From the IMG/VR virus record IMGVR_UViG_3300030382_000436, positions 1 to 23,059 of that record: a DNA stretch of 23,059 nt; one strand, given 5' to 3'. The translations under genes were made by a program, and so were the position numbers. Each line of letters starts with the position of its first letter. Within the stretch, counting starts at the first letter, position 1. Shown here in pieces: positions 6,818-15,333 of the stretch. A model generated the notes under the pieces. It was not told the origin of the DNA. It ran no database searches and saw only the letters and a program-made list of their open reading frames with translations. This DNA comes from a virus.

Positions 6818-8338
6818 TTATAATGTAGCTTGAATATCCAACTCTTCTTGCAACGCTTGTGCATTAGAAATATCGTTTTCAACTACAAACGCTTGAACAG
6901 GTTGCATTTCTCCATTTCCTGTTGGTGATATATTTTCTAAGTTTGGTATCATTCCACTAATTCCACCTGTAACAGGAATAGAAGGGTCTGGACCACCACC
7001 ACCATCATCAGTAACGCCAGGAAGTTGCGTTCCTCTAATTTTAGCAACATTCGCTAACCCTGATACAACAGCGGCGGCCGCAATTGGAATACCCCAAATA
7101 GGTCCTGCCCCACCAGCAGGAACAGGGGCTAAGGCGTTTGCAGCTGCCGAATATGTGTTAATCAGAGTTGCGCCTATCGCTAACGCCTTACTTGTCTTTG
7201 ATCCCTCAGCCATAGAATCTGATATTTGTTGCATAGAATTTGCGATAATATCTCTTTTCGCTTGTGATTCTAATTCAACAATCTCAGTCATTGCATCAGA
7301 AGTTAACTTTTGATTGTTAAGCAGTTCAAGATTTTGCTTCATTTTAGCGTCTAGCAACTCTTCTCCAGACTCTATCTGTTTATGATCCAAATCGATCATG
7401 CTTAATCGATCATTCTTTCTTTGTTCGTGAATTTCTTGATCTAATGACGCTTCATTTACTTTCTGTTCTGATCTTTGACCTGTAATTCTTTCTTCAAGAT
7501 CAGCTAATTCTGTTAATGCGTTTGTTCTTTCTACTTGAAATTGTATATTTTTTTCATCTGTGCTTAAAACTAAATTAGCTAATCTTAATCTTTCATTCGC
7601 TAATACCTTTTCATCTTGCAATTGTTGTCCTAATATTTCGCCTAATCTTTCATTTGCTTTTTTTCTTTCTTCTGGCGTTTTTCTTATGTCATCTCTAATT
7701 TGTCTTTGTATCTCTGCTTCTTTTTGGTATGTTAATTGCAAAAGCCTTTGTTCTGCTTCTGCTAACATTACTTGATTTCTTAAATTAACAATTTCATCTG
7801 CTAATTCTTTTGCATCTTCAATTCTGTCTGTTAATCCGAATATATTATTAAAAAGTTGAAAGCCTGTTTTTAACACTCTTAGCTTAGAACTCATATTGGT
7901 AATGCTGTCGACTGTTTTTCTTAGGATGGGAACAGCTTTTTCAAATTGGTCAAAGAAGTCTTTTGCTATTCCTTTAGTTGTAAAATCAAGCATATCATTA
8001 ATCAATGACCTTGTAAATATGCTCATAGTTTCAAACGCTTTATTTGTTGCATCTAACACTCTTTGATTTTGTTGCAATATGTTATAAAAGGTGTCAAACG
8101 CTGCATAGATAGTAGAAATTGCTAACGCCTTTAATGCTATTGCAACAACACCAATTCCACCTGCTAAGGTTGTCATTCCTTTTGCTGTGAGATTTGCGGA
8201 CTGACCAAGCTTTCCCATTTCCTTTGTTCCATCTTTTACGCCCTCTTTAACCTCTCCTAATTCCTTTTCGATGCCTTCAAGTTTTTTTATAACGTCTTTA
8301 GCGTCCAGATCTAATTTTATTGTTCTTTTTTGTGACAT
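6818..8338 (-). CDS. Tape-measure protein (short)
   Basis: This 506-residue protein is almost entirely helical, with long charged coiled-coil stretches at about 10-45 and 175-380. It has hydrophobic segments at about 55-82 and about 384-433, the second including the GPIWGIPIAAAAVVSGLANVAKI type of sequence, and a Gly/Pro-rich linker at 440-465. This is the plan of a tape-measure protein, which sets siphovirus tail length and helps DNA ejection. The segment SKALAIGATLINTYSAAANAL is typical of tape measures in Bacteroidota phages. At about 0.15 nm per helical residue, 506 residues suggest a tail near 75 nm, an estimate only. It follows the tail-tip genes and precedes the head module. Confidence 0.75.
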   Translation of the reverse strand: MSQKRTIKLDLDAKDVIKKLEGIEKELGEVKEGVKDGTKEMGKLGQSANLTAKGMTTLAGGIGVVAIALKALAISTIYAAFDTFYNILQQNQRVLDATNKAFETMSIFTRSLINDMLDFTTKGIAKDFFDQFEKAVPILRKTVDSITNMSSKLRVLKTGFQLFNNIFGLTDRIEDAKELADEIVNLRNQVMLAEAEQRLLQLTYQKEAEIQRQIRDDIRKTPEERKKANERLGEILGQQLQDEKVLANERLRLANLVLSTDEKNIQFQVERTNALTELADLEERITGQRSEQKVNEASLDQEIHEQRKNDRLSMIDLDHKQIESGEELLDAKMKQNLELLNNQKLTSDAMTEIVELESQAKRDIIANSMQQISDSMAEGSKTSKALAIGATLINTYSAAANALAPVPAGGAGPIWGIPIAAAAVVSGLANVAKIRGTQLPGVTDDGGGGPDPSIPVTGGISGMIPNLENISPTGNGEMQPVQAFVVENDISNAQALQEELDIQATL

Positions 8339-8339
8339 A

Positions 8340-8513
8340 TTATCTTAATAGTTTTCTTTTAAATTGATTAAAAATTCCTTTAACACTTGTGCGGTATTCT
8401 TGCATTCCATAAGCAAAGTCAAGATTTTTATCTTTGTGTTCCATTAATTGTAAATGATCTATGCTTGGTATTATTACCTTTGCTATGCTTTTTATGTATT
8501 TTTTTAATTCCAT
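8340..8513 (-). CDS. Small basic protein (57 aa) between tail genes
   Basis: An ATG at 8513 opens a 57-codon frame ending at TAA 8340-8342. The product is basic and amphipathic (MELKKYIKSIAKVIIPS, then HLQLMEHKDKNLDFAYGMQE and a basic C-terminal FKRKLLR). Its start overlaps the 1178-residue tail gene by 10 bases, and its stop ends 1 base before the tape-measure ATG, so it fills an otherwise empty 165-base gap. I do not recognise the family. Its position between tail-tip and tape-measure genes suggests a tail assembly role. Confidence 0.65.
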   Translation of the reverse strand: MELKKYIKSIAKVIIPSIDHLQLMEHKDKNLDFAYGMQEYRTSVKGIFNQFKRKLLR

Positions 8514-11500
8514 ATTAATCTGTCTAAATTTTGAAAGTCTATATATTTTGCATTTTGATATATCGCCCAGTCTTCATTATAACCTAATACCATGTTACTA
8601 ATTTCGGTTACCTCAATTTCTGCTGTTAGCGTCCACAATCTTATGGTGTCTGTTTGACTATCTTGTAATCCAAAATTTAAAACGCCACCAGAATCTATAC
8701 CTATGTTAAGTGTGCAAGTAACAGGATTTGCCCCCTCCCTTAGTTGAAATTCTACTTCACCACCTACTGCACCTAATTGTGTTTTTGTTGCACCTCTTAT
8801 AACAAAGGCTGTAAAAGATGCAAACGCATCAGTTGTTCCTAGTGTATATGTGGCACTTGTTCCACCAACAACTGTTGCTGATCCTTTTACTCTAATAACG
8901 ATATTTGAATTGTCTGGAACATATAAAGGTTTTGCATACTGATCACCGCTAGGATATGCGTAACCAAGCGTGTTTCCGTGCGTTTGACCTGCTAATACCA
9001 TTCTATGCGATTCACCTCTGTATTGTGGTATTTTTGAAGCCTTAGGTCTGTATTTTATTACTATATCATCTCCATAATAATTTAAAATCTTGGTAGCATA
9101 TTTATTAGTGTCAACGCCTGTTATTAATGGTCTGTTTGTTCCACCCAATTTTCCACTTATAATTGATTTTAATTGACCATGCATAAATAGTGCAGTATTT
9201 CCAAATATGCTTTGCATCGTTAAGGGCAAACTACCCGAATTAGCGTAACACATATACTCTCCAGGATTAGAATCTTGTTCTGAATTGGTATTTACTATAC
9301 CACCATTGCAAGTGCAACATTCGGGAGATGTAAACAGACCTAATGCTGTTCCTGTTATTGAGGGTGTGCAGTCTGGGTCATCTTCAGGACACCAAACCCA
9401 ATAGTTACCCAAATTGTTTGAACCATTATTTAATTCACCAATAACATCGTTACAATTGTTGCACCCTAGTCTTGTGTCTAGTGATTTTATTAACGTAACT
9501 TTTGTTGACGCTTTTCCACCGACTTGATAATTAGAGATTTTTAGTATTCGCCAATATGCCTCTTTTATAAAATATTCGTCAGCAAAGCTAAAATTGAAAA
9601 CATCAACTTCTGTTAGATTTAGATTGCATTCCATTATTCGAGCTTGATCAGAATAGATGTTGTCTAAATATGGTTTCCAATACTTCCCGTAAAGTGTGTT
9701 GTTGAACCAACTACCAAAATTAATATCATAATTAAAAACACTTAAATTTCCAACGATTGGTGGTGTAGCGTTCCAATATACAGATTGATTGCTTTGTGTT
9801 AAAGTTGATGTTGTTGTTGCTGTTAAATCAAAAGGACTGCAAAGTGCGTAATGTTTAAAATTCATAGCAGTCACAGAATCGGCATCTGCTCTATGAACAT
9901 ATATGGATATTTGTTCACCATTAGTATTTAGAATTTGTGTTCTTGTTCCACTATAATAAAAAAGTTTTGGTTTTGTTTCTGTTGCTTTATTTTCCACCAA
10001 TGTTGCACTTGTTCGGTTATAGGTGAAATCATATTGCACAGTTAGATTAGGAAGGAATGTTCCACCTTGTTCATCTTCATTTCTAAAAACTTGACTATTT
10101 ATAAAGGGTGAAAAAATAGCGTCATTCTTTAATTCGCCAGATGCAAATTCATTATTAAAATTATCAATTCTAATGTGACCAAACACATTAGCGTTAGGAT
10201 AATTTTCTTTTATGGATTTATTATACAAATCCTTATCTTCTAAGTCTGATAAGTTAATTGTCTTTTTTTGTATGCTTGTTGTATCTTTAATAATGACTTC
10301 TTTTGAGGTGTCTAATTTGTTAGTCCAATCTTTCAATTCGCCACTAGCAATAAAATCATTATATGGTTCAATTAATAAATTAGATGCGTCATTAGGGTTT
10401 GTTAAAATAACTAAATTAAACCTTTGAATGATGTCTTTTAAAAATCCATTTTGTGTAATGTCAGGGTCAATACAGGCGGGGATGTCTATTGTTCCACCAT
10501 ATATATTATTTGAAAACCCTGCCCAATTAATCTCAACTTGACTATATAATGTTCCACAAGCAGTAGATGCATCGTGTCCTAATTGAAAAGCAGTTTGACA
10601 AATAGCATCCTGATTTATTTCGTAAACTGGCCCCCAAACATCTATTAGTATTTGTGCTGACGTTCCTGGCGCCATAGCTGTCATATCTAAATAAGTATTT
10701 AAAAAGTTTTCGCCCTCTAATACATTACAATTAAAATCAAGATTTAACTCCAAAGGACACCATTGTATCGCTTCGCTGCCCTCCACAGTTACACCTGTTG
10801 ATTGATTTAATGTGGTGTCCCAGTAAACAAGTCTATAATCTAACCTAATAACATTGTCGCTACTCTCCCACGCACTCTGAACATTCCTAAATAGATATCT
10901 GTGATTCACTTTAACTTGTGTCATAGATGTATCAGCTTTGGTGAAGTAATTGTTGGCTGTATTCCATATATTATCTTCATCTGTGAATTGGTCACAATCA
11001 CCAATAGCAGTTGTAGAATTAGCAGGAACTACAACGTCTACTATTGTTACCTGATTAGAAGATGAAGAATTATTTAATTCGTCAGTAAAAATACCCCAGT
11101 AGTCATCATTTCCTGCGAGAAAGAAACCACTAGATGCAGCACTTGTATTTACTGTTGGTGCAACAGAAAGCCCCGTATAATTAGCTAAGGTCATAAATAG
11201 CTTCCCAAAAAACTTATCTGAATAATCACCATTACCATCTATAAAATCAGATGTATAGGTAAACCCCGCCCGTGCAAATATTAATCTGAATAGAGTTCTT
11301 AATTGTATTGCAGGTTTGAATTGACTAAAATTAACAGCTTTTGACCACGCTGCCTCTACGCCACCACTTTCTTCATCATCTACTATTGCATCGGTCGCGG
11401 TCTGATCCATGTTTAAAAATCTTTCTTCTGAGCCATCATAATAGAAATTCTGTTCAGTAATACTAAATGGATATATTATTTGACCAATGCCAATGTCACT

Positions 11501-12040
11501 ATCATATAGATAATCACCCGCCGCATTTTGAATACCAGAACCCCAAGATCTGTATAGTGTGTTGTCATAATAGTTTGTATATGTATATTCATAATTGTAA
11601 TAGTCCGTATAAGAACCATCATTATTTCTAAAAACATCTCTAAGTCTTTTGTTTCCTATTATGCTAAACAGGGTGGTGGTGTTAGACAATAAAACAACTT
11701 CATAAACTTTTGCCTTTTGATATACTGATTTTAATTGTAATGTTCCTTCAAATTGTGGAACTGCACCCACATAAAGAACTGCATCAAATTTTGTTCTTGT
11801 GTTAAAAACTAAAGTTTCTAAATTTACATTATACCAATTTTCAAAGAACTGATTATTGTTTTTTGTGAACGGTAATTTGAATGTTTGTGAATAGCTACCT
11901 TTTCTTGTTTCTGGTTCTTTGATGTCTGAGAATTGATAATTTAAAGGAATGTTCGGTTCTTCTTGCAAGTCTAATTGATAGGTTGTATCAGACGTTGCAG
12001 AACTTGTTGCTTTTCGATATGCTACTAATCTTGTATTCAT
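8504..12040 (-). CDS. Large tail-tip/baseplate-type protein (1178 aa) with Cys cluster
   Basis: This is the longest gene here. The first 120 residues contain a beta-rich domain (YQLDLQEEPNIPLNYQFSDI, then SYSQTFKLPFTKNNNQFF, 49-66) of a type I associate with a large conserved tail protein of flavobacterial phages. The middle is rich in Asn, Thr, Tyr and aromatic beta strands. Eight Cys fall within 72 residues: 860, 863, 884, 891, 908, 909, 911 and 931. This looks like a metal-binding or disulfide-stabilised knob. The C-terminal quarter is beta-rich with Thr and Gly. Its start shares one base with the stop of the 488-residue tail gene (TAATG). A tail-tip, hub or receptor-contact role is inferred from size and place. 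Confidence 0.65.
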   Translation of the reverse strand: MNTRLVAYRKATSSATSDTTYQLDLQEEPNIPLNYQFSDIKEPETRKGSYSQTFKLPFTKNNNQFFENWYNVNLETLVFNTRTKFDAVLYVGAVPQFEGTLQLKSVYQKAKVYEVVLLSNTTTLFSIIGNKRLRDVFRNNDGSYTDYYNYEYTYTNYYDNTLYRSWGSGIQNAAGDYLYDSDIGIGQIIYPFSITEQNFYYDGSEERFLNMDQTATDAIVDDEESGGVEAAWSKAVNFSQFKPAIQLRTLFRLIFARAGFTYTSDFIDGNGDYSDKFFGKLFMTLANYTGLSVAPTVNTSAASSGFFLAGNDDYWGIFTDELNNSSSSNQVTIVDVVVPANSTTAIGDCDQFTDEDNIWNTANNYFTKADTSMTQVKVNHRYLFRNVQSAWESSDNVIRLDYRLVYWDTTLNQSTGVTVEGSEAIQWCPLELNLDFNCNVLEGENFLNTYLDMTAMAPGTSAQILIDVWGPVYEINQDAICQTAFQLGHDASTACGTLYSQVEINWAGFSNNIYGGTIDIPACIDPDITQNGFLKDIIQRFNLVILTNPNDASNLLIEPYNDFIASGELKDWTNKLDTSKEVIIKDTTSIQKKTINLSDLEDKDLYNKSIKENYPNANVFGHIRIDNFNNEFASGELKNDAIFSPFINSQVFRNEDEQGGTFLPNLTVQYDFTYNRTSATLVENKATETKPKLFYYSGTRTQILNTNGEQISIYVHRADADSVTAMNFKHYALCSPFDLTATTTSTLTQSNQSVYWNATPPIVGNLSVFNYDINFGSWFNNTLYGKYWKPYLDNIYSDQARIMECNLNLTEVDVFNFSFADEYFIKEAYWRILKISNYQVGGKASTKVTLIKSLDTRLGCNNCNDVIGELNNGSNNLGNYWVWCPEDDPDCTPSITGTALGLFTSPECCTCNGGIVNTNSEQDSNPGEYMCYANSGSLPLTMQSIFGNTALFMHGQLKSIISGKLGGTNRPLITGVDTNKYATKILNYYGDDIVIKYRPKASKIPQYRGESHRMVLAGQTHGNTLGYAYPSGDQYAKPLYVPDNSNIVIRVKGSATVVGGTSATYTLGTTDAFASFTAFVIRGATKTQLGAVGGEVEFQLREGANPVTCTLNIGIDSGGVLNFGLQDSQTDTIRLWTLTAEIEVTEISNMVLGYNEDWAIYQNAKYIDFQNLDRLIWN

Positions 12041-13506
12041 TAAGAGTTTGTGTTAATAGGATTTGCATATTCTATTTTGATTGTGTATTGAATCATCTTA
12101 TCATTTGCCCTAGTTTTTTTAACAATAGACGAATCGGTAATCATAACGCCCTGTGTAAATTCTGTGTCTTCATTTTCAACAATATAAACGTCTGTTGACA
12201 TTATTAGCTTTTCCATCAAATACGCTTGATCTTCTGTGATCCAATCTGTGTTCAATGTTTCTTTTAATATCGCTGTTGTTTGTCTTGTTTTCTTCCCTCG
12301 CATCGTATTGTTGTAATACCATTTAGAAGCATTAAAACGACCCATTATAGAACTATAATTATTTCTAGTTACTTCAATTGTTTGCGTTGACTTCATTTTA
12401 AAATTGAAGTAATCATAACAACCAAGACTATTACGCCACGCCAATCTTCTAACATTAAAACCCTTACAACTTCCGTCTTGTTTTATGAAATAATAAGGTG
12501 TAGTTTCAAAGGTTGCTGCTGTTGGATCAACATTTGTTGTGCTTGTTCCTCTAATTGTATAATACGCCCACCCTGAATTATTTGATGGTCTTGCATCTGT
12601 GTTGTCGCTTTGTGCTTCTAGGTTACCTGCACCACAACCAAAATACAATAAACGCCCTGCATCAGTTAAACTTCCGTCATTAGGCGGTATTCCACCATTC
12701 GCTGTTATGTTCGCAATATATTCAGCGTCATTAATAAGCACGTTACTAGAATTGTAATATGCAATTTGAATGTAATCTAAATCACTTGTAAAATTAGTGT
12801 AATCATTTAAGAATGCAATTGTATGATAGTCTGTATCTTGAATATAATTAACCCTGCCTGAAATGTTATAATCACCAGACCCATCTTTTACATCGCTTAA
12901 AAATAAGTCTGCAGCATTACTCGCTTGATATGCTTGAAATGCTGTTCCTTGTATATAATCAGAATCATCATCTCTAGCAGTCATTAATGGTAACGATGCA
13001 CCCATATAAACGAGGGTGTCATTAACACTTGGTGTTGTGTCTTCAGTAGGTATAACGGATTCGCCATCACTATATTCTTGATAGCCTTTTACATATATTG
13101 TTTGAACTTGTGTTTCATCTGTTCTGTTGTCACCATTAAAACTGAAAGGTTCGGCAGGAACATTAACACCTATCTTGTGTATTGTTTCAAATGGAACGCC
13201 TGTCTGGTTTTGGTCGAATACAGTATCTACTAATTGAGAATTTACAATATCTCTTAAATCAAAAAATGCCCTTGCTTTATCGCCTGTTATGTCTGCACCA
13301 TAACCATTTCTTCTTTGTTTTATTTTTGCAAGTAGCGTTCCAGAACCATCGTCTATTCTAACTTCTAATATCAATTTAAAATAAAACAAGCCATCAATTT
13401 CATCATTCAAAATCATATAACCAATCATAGGTGTCCAATTGGTTATTACAGGCACTTTGTCTGCGGTGTTTACAGGTTCTTGCTCAATTGTTAAACTCAT
13501 CGCCAT
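12040..13506 (-). CDS. Tail-tip/distal tail protein (488 aa)
   Basis: This 488-residue protein is beta-rich. Near residue 355 it has KQDGSCKGFNVRRLAWRNSL followed by GCYDYFNF. This resembles a segment (usually R-L-x-W-x-N-x-L-G-x-x-D-Y-F) in a tail protein that precedes the largest tail gene in many Bacteroidota phages. The N-terminal about 140 residues look like a beta-sandwich of the distal-tail type, and residues about 150-330 are Asp/Asn/Thr-rich with short repeats of polar residues. The gene lies between the gp10-like gene and the 1178-residue gene, sharing TAATG with the latter. The ATG at 13506 is 3 bases after the previous stop. An in-frame ATG two codons later is equally possible. 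Confidence 0.6.
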   Translation of the reverse strand: MAMSLTIEQEPVNTADKVPVITNWTPMIGYMILNDEIDGLFYFKLILEVRIDDGSGTLLAKIKQRRNGYGADITGDKARAFFDLRDIVNSQLVDTVFDQNQTGVPFETIHKIGVNVPAEPFSFNGDNRTDETQVQTIYVKGYQEYSDGESVIPTEDTTPSVNDTLVYMGASLPLMTARDDDSDYIQGTAFQAYQASNAADLFLSDVKDGSGDYNISGRVNYIQDTDYHTIAFLNDYTNFTSDLDYIQIAYYNSSNVLINDAEYIANITANGGIPPNDGSLTDAGRLLYFGCGAGNLEAQSDNTDARPSNNSGWAYYTIRGTSTTNVDPTAATFETTPYYFIKQDGSCKGFNVRRLAWRNSLGCYDYFNFKMKSTQTIEVTRNNYSSIMGRFNASKWYYNNTMRGKKTRQTTAILKETLNTDWITEDQAYLMEKLIMSTDVYIVENEDTEFTQGVMITDSSIVKKTRANDKMIQYTIKIEYANPINTNS

Positions 13507-13509
13507 AAT

Positions 13510-14088
13510 CTATTCTTTTAATGATTCATCTAATGCTGCTTCTAAGTCATTAGCGAATGCTTCTGTTATTTTATCTGTTTGTTTATTTAATTCTTGTGTG
13601 AATGGTTTGCTAAAAAATTGCGTTCTTGTTAACCCTCTTTGGTATATTGCTCTTTGAATTAAAAAACCTAAACTTTTATTTGTTATAAATTGCCCCCCTT
13701 TATTCCCTGCGCCTTTCCAATTGCTATTTACTCTCCCTTTTATTCCTTTTTTTTTAATCCATATTTGTATAGCGCTTGTAAATTTAGCCCAAGTTCCTTT
13801 AGACTTTCCACTACCAAATCTAAACGGGCTGCCTTGCCCTCGCATTTTTCCACTTCCTTTGTAACCACCTGCACCTTTTACGCCTTCATCAACAAACGCC
13901 CAATAATCCTCAGCACCACCAAATTCAAATTCTAATGTTACAGAAGAATCTGATGCTGTTACCAAATAATCAAAATCGTTGTATAGTGTTCCGTCTGCTT
14001 TTTTCTTCTTTTTTAGAATAGACTTTCCTTCCTTGACAACATTGCTACCAAGTTTCTGCATTGATTGTATGGTGTTAGTAAACTGCAT
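13510..14088 (-). CDS. HK97-gp10-like tail completion protein
   Basis: This 192-residue basic protein shows features of the HK97 gp10-like family, which joins heads and tails. It has an N-terminal helix with VVKEGKSILKKKKK, then a YWAFVDEGVKGAGGY segment (62-76) typical of the family in Bacteroidota phages, and a Gly/Lys-rich loop. A helical part with IQIWIKKKGIKG follows, and the C-terminal half reads RGLTRTQFFSKPF then a long helix. Its start shares TAATG with the preceding gene. The VDEGVKGxGG signature and position after a tail-terminator-like gene make the identification fairly good. Confidence 0.7.
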   Translation of the reverse strand: MQFTNTIQSMQKLGSNVVKEGKSILKKKKKADGTLYNDFDYLVTASDSSVTLEFEFGGAEDYWAFVDEGVKGAGGYKGSGKMRGQGSPFRFGSGKSKGTWAKFTSAIQIWIKKKGIKGRVNSNWKGAGNKGGQFITNKSLGFLIQRAIYQRGLTRTQFFSKPFTQELNKQTDKITEAFANDLEAALDESLKE

Positions 14089-14582
14089 TAATCGTTAGGG
14101 TCTATTGGTGATATACATAGATTGTTTTGGTTAGAAACTTGAACATTTAAAGTAGCTGTCCAACCTGTTAACGTATTATCAAATCTAGCTGTAAATGGTT
14201 CAGCATTAATAGGTAAGCTCAAAACAACGTCACTATTAACCCAACTTAAATCTGGGTGCAAGTTTTGATGAAATTCATTAATAACGTCTTGAATAATATT
14301 GAGCGTTTGTGAATAGGTATCTACTCGACCAACACGTTGCCTATTGGGATCATCGCCAACTTCTTCATTAATCATATCCATTACATAAATAGAAAAGTTA
14401 TAAGTTAAAACGCCCCTGTCCACAATAACTGTTCCAGGTTCTGCATATAGTATAATATAATCAGTTGCACCAAGTTTGTTAAGATCAACTTCATCTAATT
14501 GTCCAGAATGAAAGCTGTTAATCTCAAAATGTTTTTCTGCTATTGTTTCTAAATATCCAACGACATTTCTAAATGTTATCAT
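14088..14582 (-). CDS. Putative tail terminator/completion protein
   Basis: This 164-residue protein has an N-terminal helix (MITFRNVVGYLETIAEKHFEI) then beta strands around YIILYAEPGTVI and LTYNFSIYVMDMINEE (79-94). A helix of the type SQTLNIIQDVINEFHQN follows, and the C-terminal half is beta-rich (WTATLNVQVSNQ). This pattern matches small proteins in Bacteroidota phages that sit just before the gp10-like gene and are thought to cap the tail tube. The gene overlaps the 53-residue ORF before it by 14 bases and shares TAATG with the gp10-like gene. The assignment is by fold-like pattern and place. Confidence 0.55.
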   Translation of the reverse strand: MITFRNVVGYLETIAEKHFEINSFHSGQLDEVDLNKLGATDYIILYAEPGTVIVDRGVLTYNFSIYVMDMINEEVGDDPNRQRVGRVDTYSQTLNIIQDVINEFHQNLHPDLSWVNSDVVLSLPINAEPFTARFDNTLTGWTATLNVQVSNQNNLCISPIDPND

Positions 14583-14730
14583 AATTGTTTCTTTGTTTGT
14601 TATTGTGATCTTGTGTATATGCTAAATATGTTAGCGTTTCTAAGATCGGTATTCTGGTTATTTTTTCAATGTCTAAGATGTTATCAGCTAAGGAATATAA
14701 TATATTATACCAACCCCATTTGCTCTGCAT
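14569..14730 (-). CDS. Small tail-chaperone partner-like protein (53 aa)
   Basis: An ATG at 14730 starts two bases after the stop of the 193-residue gene and opens 53 codons ending at TAG 14569-14571. The product reads MQSKWGWYNILYSLADNI, then EKITRIPILETLTYLAY. This matches the kind of short helical protein (Trp-Tyr-x-x-L-x-x-L-A, then T-R-x-P) that follows the tail-assembly chaperone in siphoviruses and is sometimes made by frameshift. The frame also runs 5' into the 193-residue gene in the -1 phase without a stop for at least 15 codons, so a fused product is possible. It overlaps the next gene by 14 bases. Confidence 0.6.
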   Translation of the reverse strand: MQSKWGWYNILYSLADNILDIEKITRIPILETLTYLAYTQDHNNKQRNNYDNI

Positions 14731-14732
14731 AC

Positions 14733-15314
14733 TTACACCTTTTGTTGTTTCATTTCCTGTGCTTTCAAAAAGTTGTGCGAAGTCATCGCCAATCTTTCGC
14801 CTAAAGTCAAAAAAAAACCTAAGCTACTTAATGCTATATCCATTGGACAATCTTTAAATAATTCTTCTTTAAATTCGTCTGGATTGTAGCTTTCTATTGC
14901 GTATCTTTCGTTTCTTTCAAATGTTATTTTTCTATATAATATAGACATAATAGTATGTAGGTTTTCAATAGGATTCTTGCAATATGTTTCAAGATCTATG
15001 TATTCGCCTGTTGTTATTCCTGAAAGATTAGGAACAAAACCATATTTTTCCTTTTTAAATATAAACATCTTTCTAAATTCTTCTTTGTCTGGTTCTGTAT
15101 CAATCATTGTTTTAATTATGCTCATTATCTCCAATAAGTCCTTGTAAGCCATTTTCTTTACAACAAAGGGTGTAGTGCTACATAGTAACGCTAAACTCTT
15201 TATAACCTTGTTTTTCTCGCTTCCTTTACCTTCCTGTATTTCTACATATTTTTGATAGGTTTCTATTGTTATGTCAGACCACCTATCAGGTATTATTAAT
15301 TTAACCTCTTTCAT
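14733..15314 (-). CDS. Putative tail assembly chaperone-like protein (193 aa)
   Basis: This 193-residue protein begins MKEVKLIIPDRWSDITIETY and QKYVEIQE (23-30). An opening of the form P-x-x-W-x-x-I-T-x-x-x-Y/F-x-x is common in phage proteins found just before the small tail-chaperone partner in Bacteroidota phages. It is largely helical, with regular Leu/Ile spacing and a C-terminal LSSLGFFLTLGERLAM segment. The 53-residue gene starts two bases after its stop, resembling the paired chaperone genes that guide tape-measure folding. The tape-measure gene is about 6.4 kb further on, which is not the textbook adjacency. The start follows an A/T-rich element at 15317-15330. Confidence 0.6.
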   Translation of the reverse strand: MKEVKLIIPDRWSDITIETYQKYVEIQEGKGSEKNKVIKSLALLCSTTPFVVKKMAYKDLLEIMSIIKTMIDTEPDKEEFRKMFIFKKEKYGFVPNLSGITTGEYIDLETYCKNPIENLHTIMSILYRKITFERNERYAIESYNPDEFKEELFKDCPMDIALSSLGFFLTLGERLAMTSHNFLKAQEMKQQKV

Positions 15315-15316
15315 TA

Positions 15317-15330
15317 CTAATAAATATAAA
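15317..15330 (-). promoter_or_regulatory. TTTATATTTATTAG element upstream of the chaperone-like gene
   Basis: This differs by one inserted base from the elements at 3311-3323 and 6791-6803. It sits 2 bases before the ATG at 15314, in the only gap between the methyltransferase pair and the tail module. A role in transcription or translation start is possible but unproven. Confidence 0.25.
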
Positions 15331-15333
15331 AGT

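Noticed and set aside
6391-6828. Plus-strand open frame of 145 codons opposite the protease gene
   Set aside because: It is antisense to a well-supported protease gene and its Phe/Ser/Leu-rich translation is that of a reversed AT-rich coding strand.
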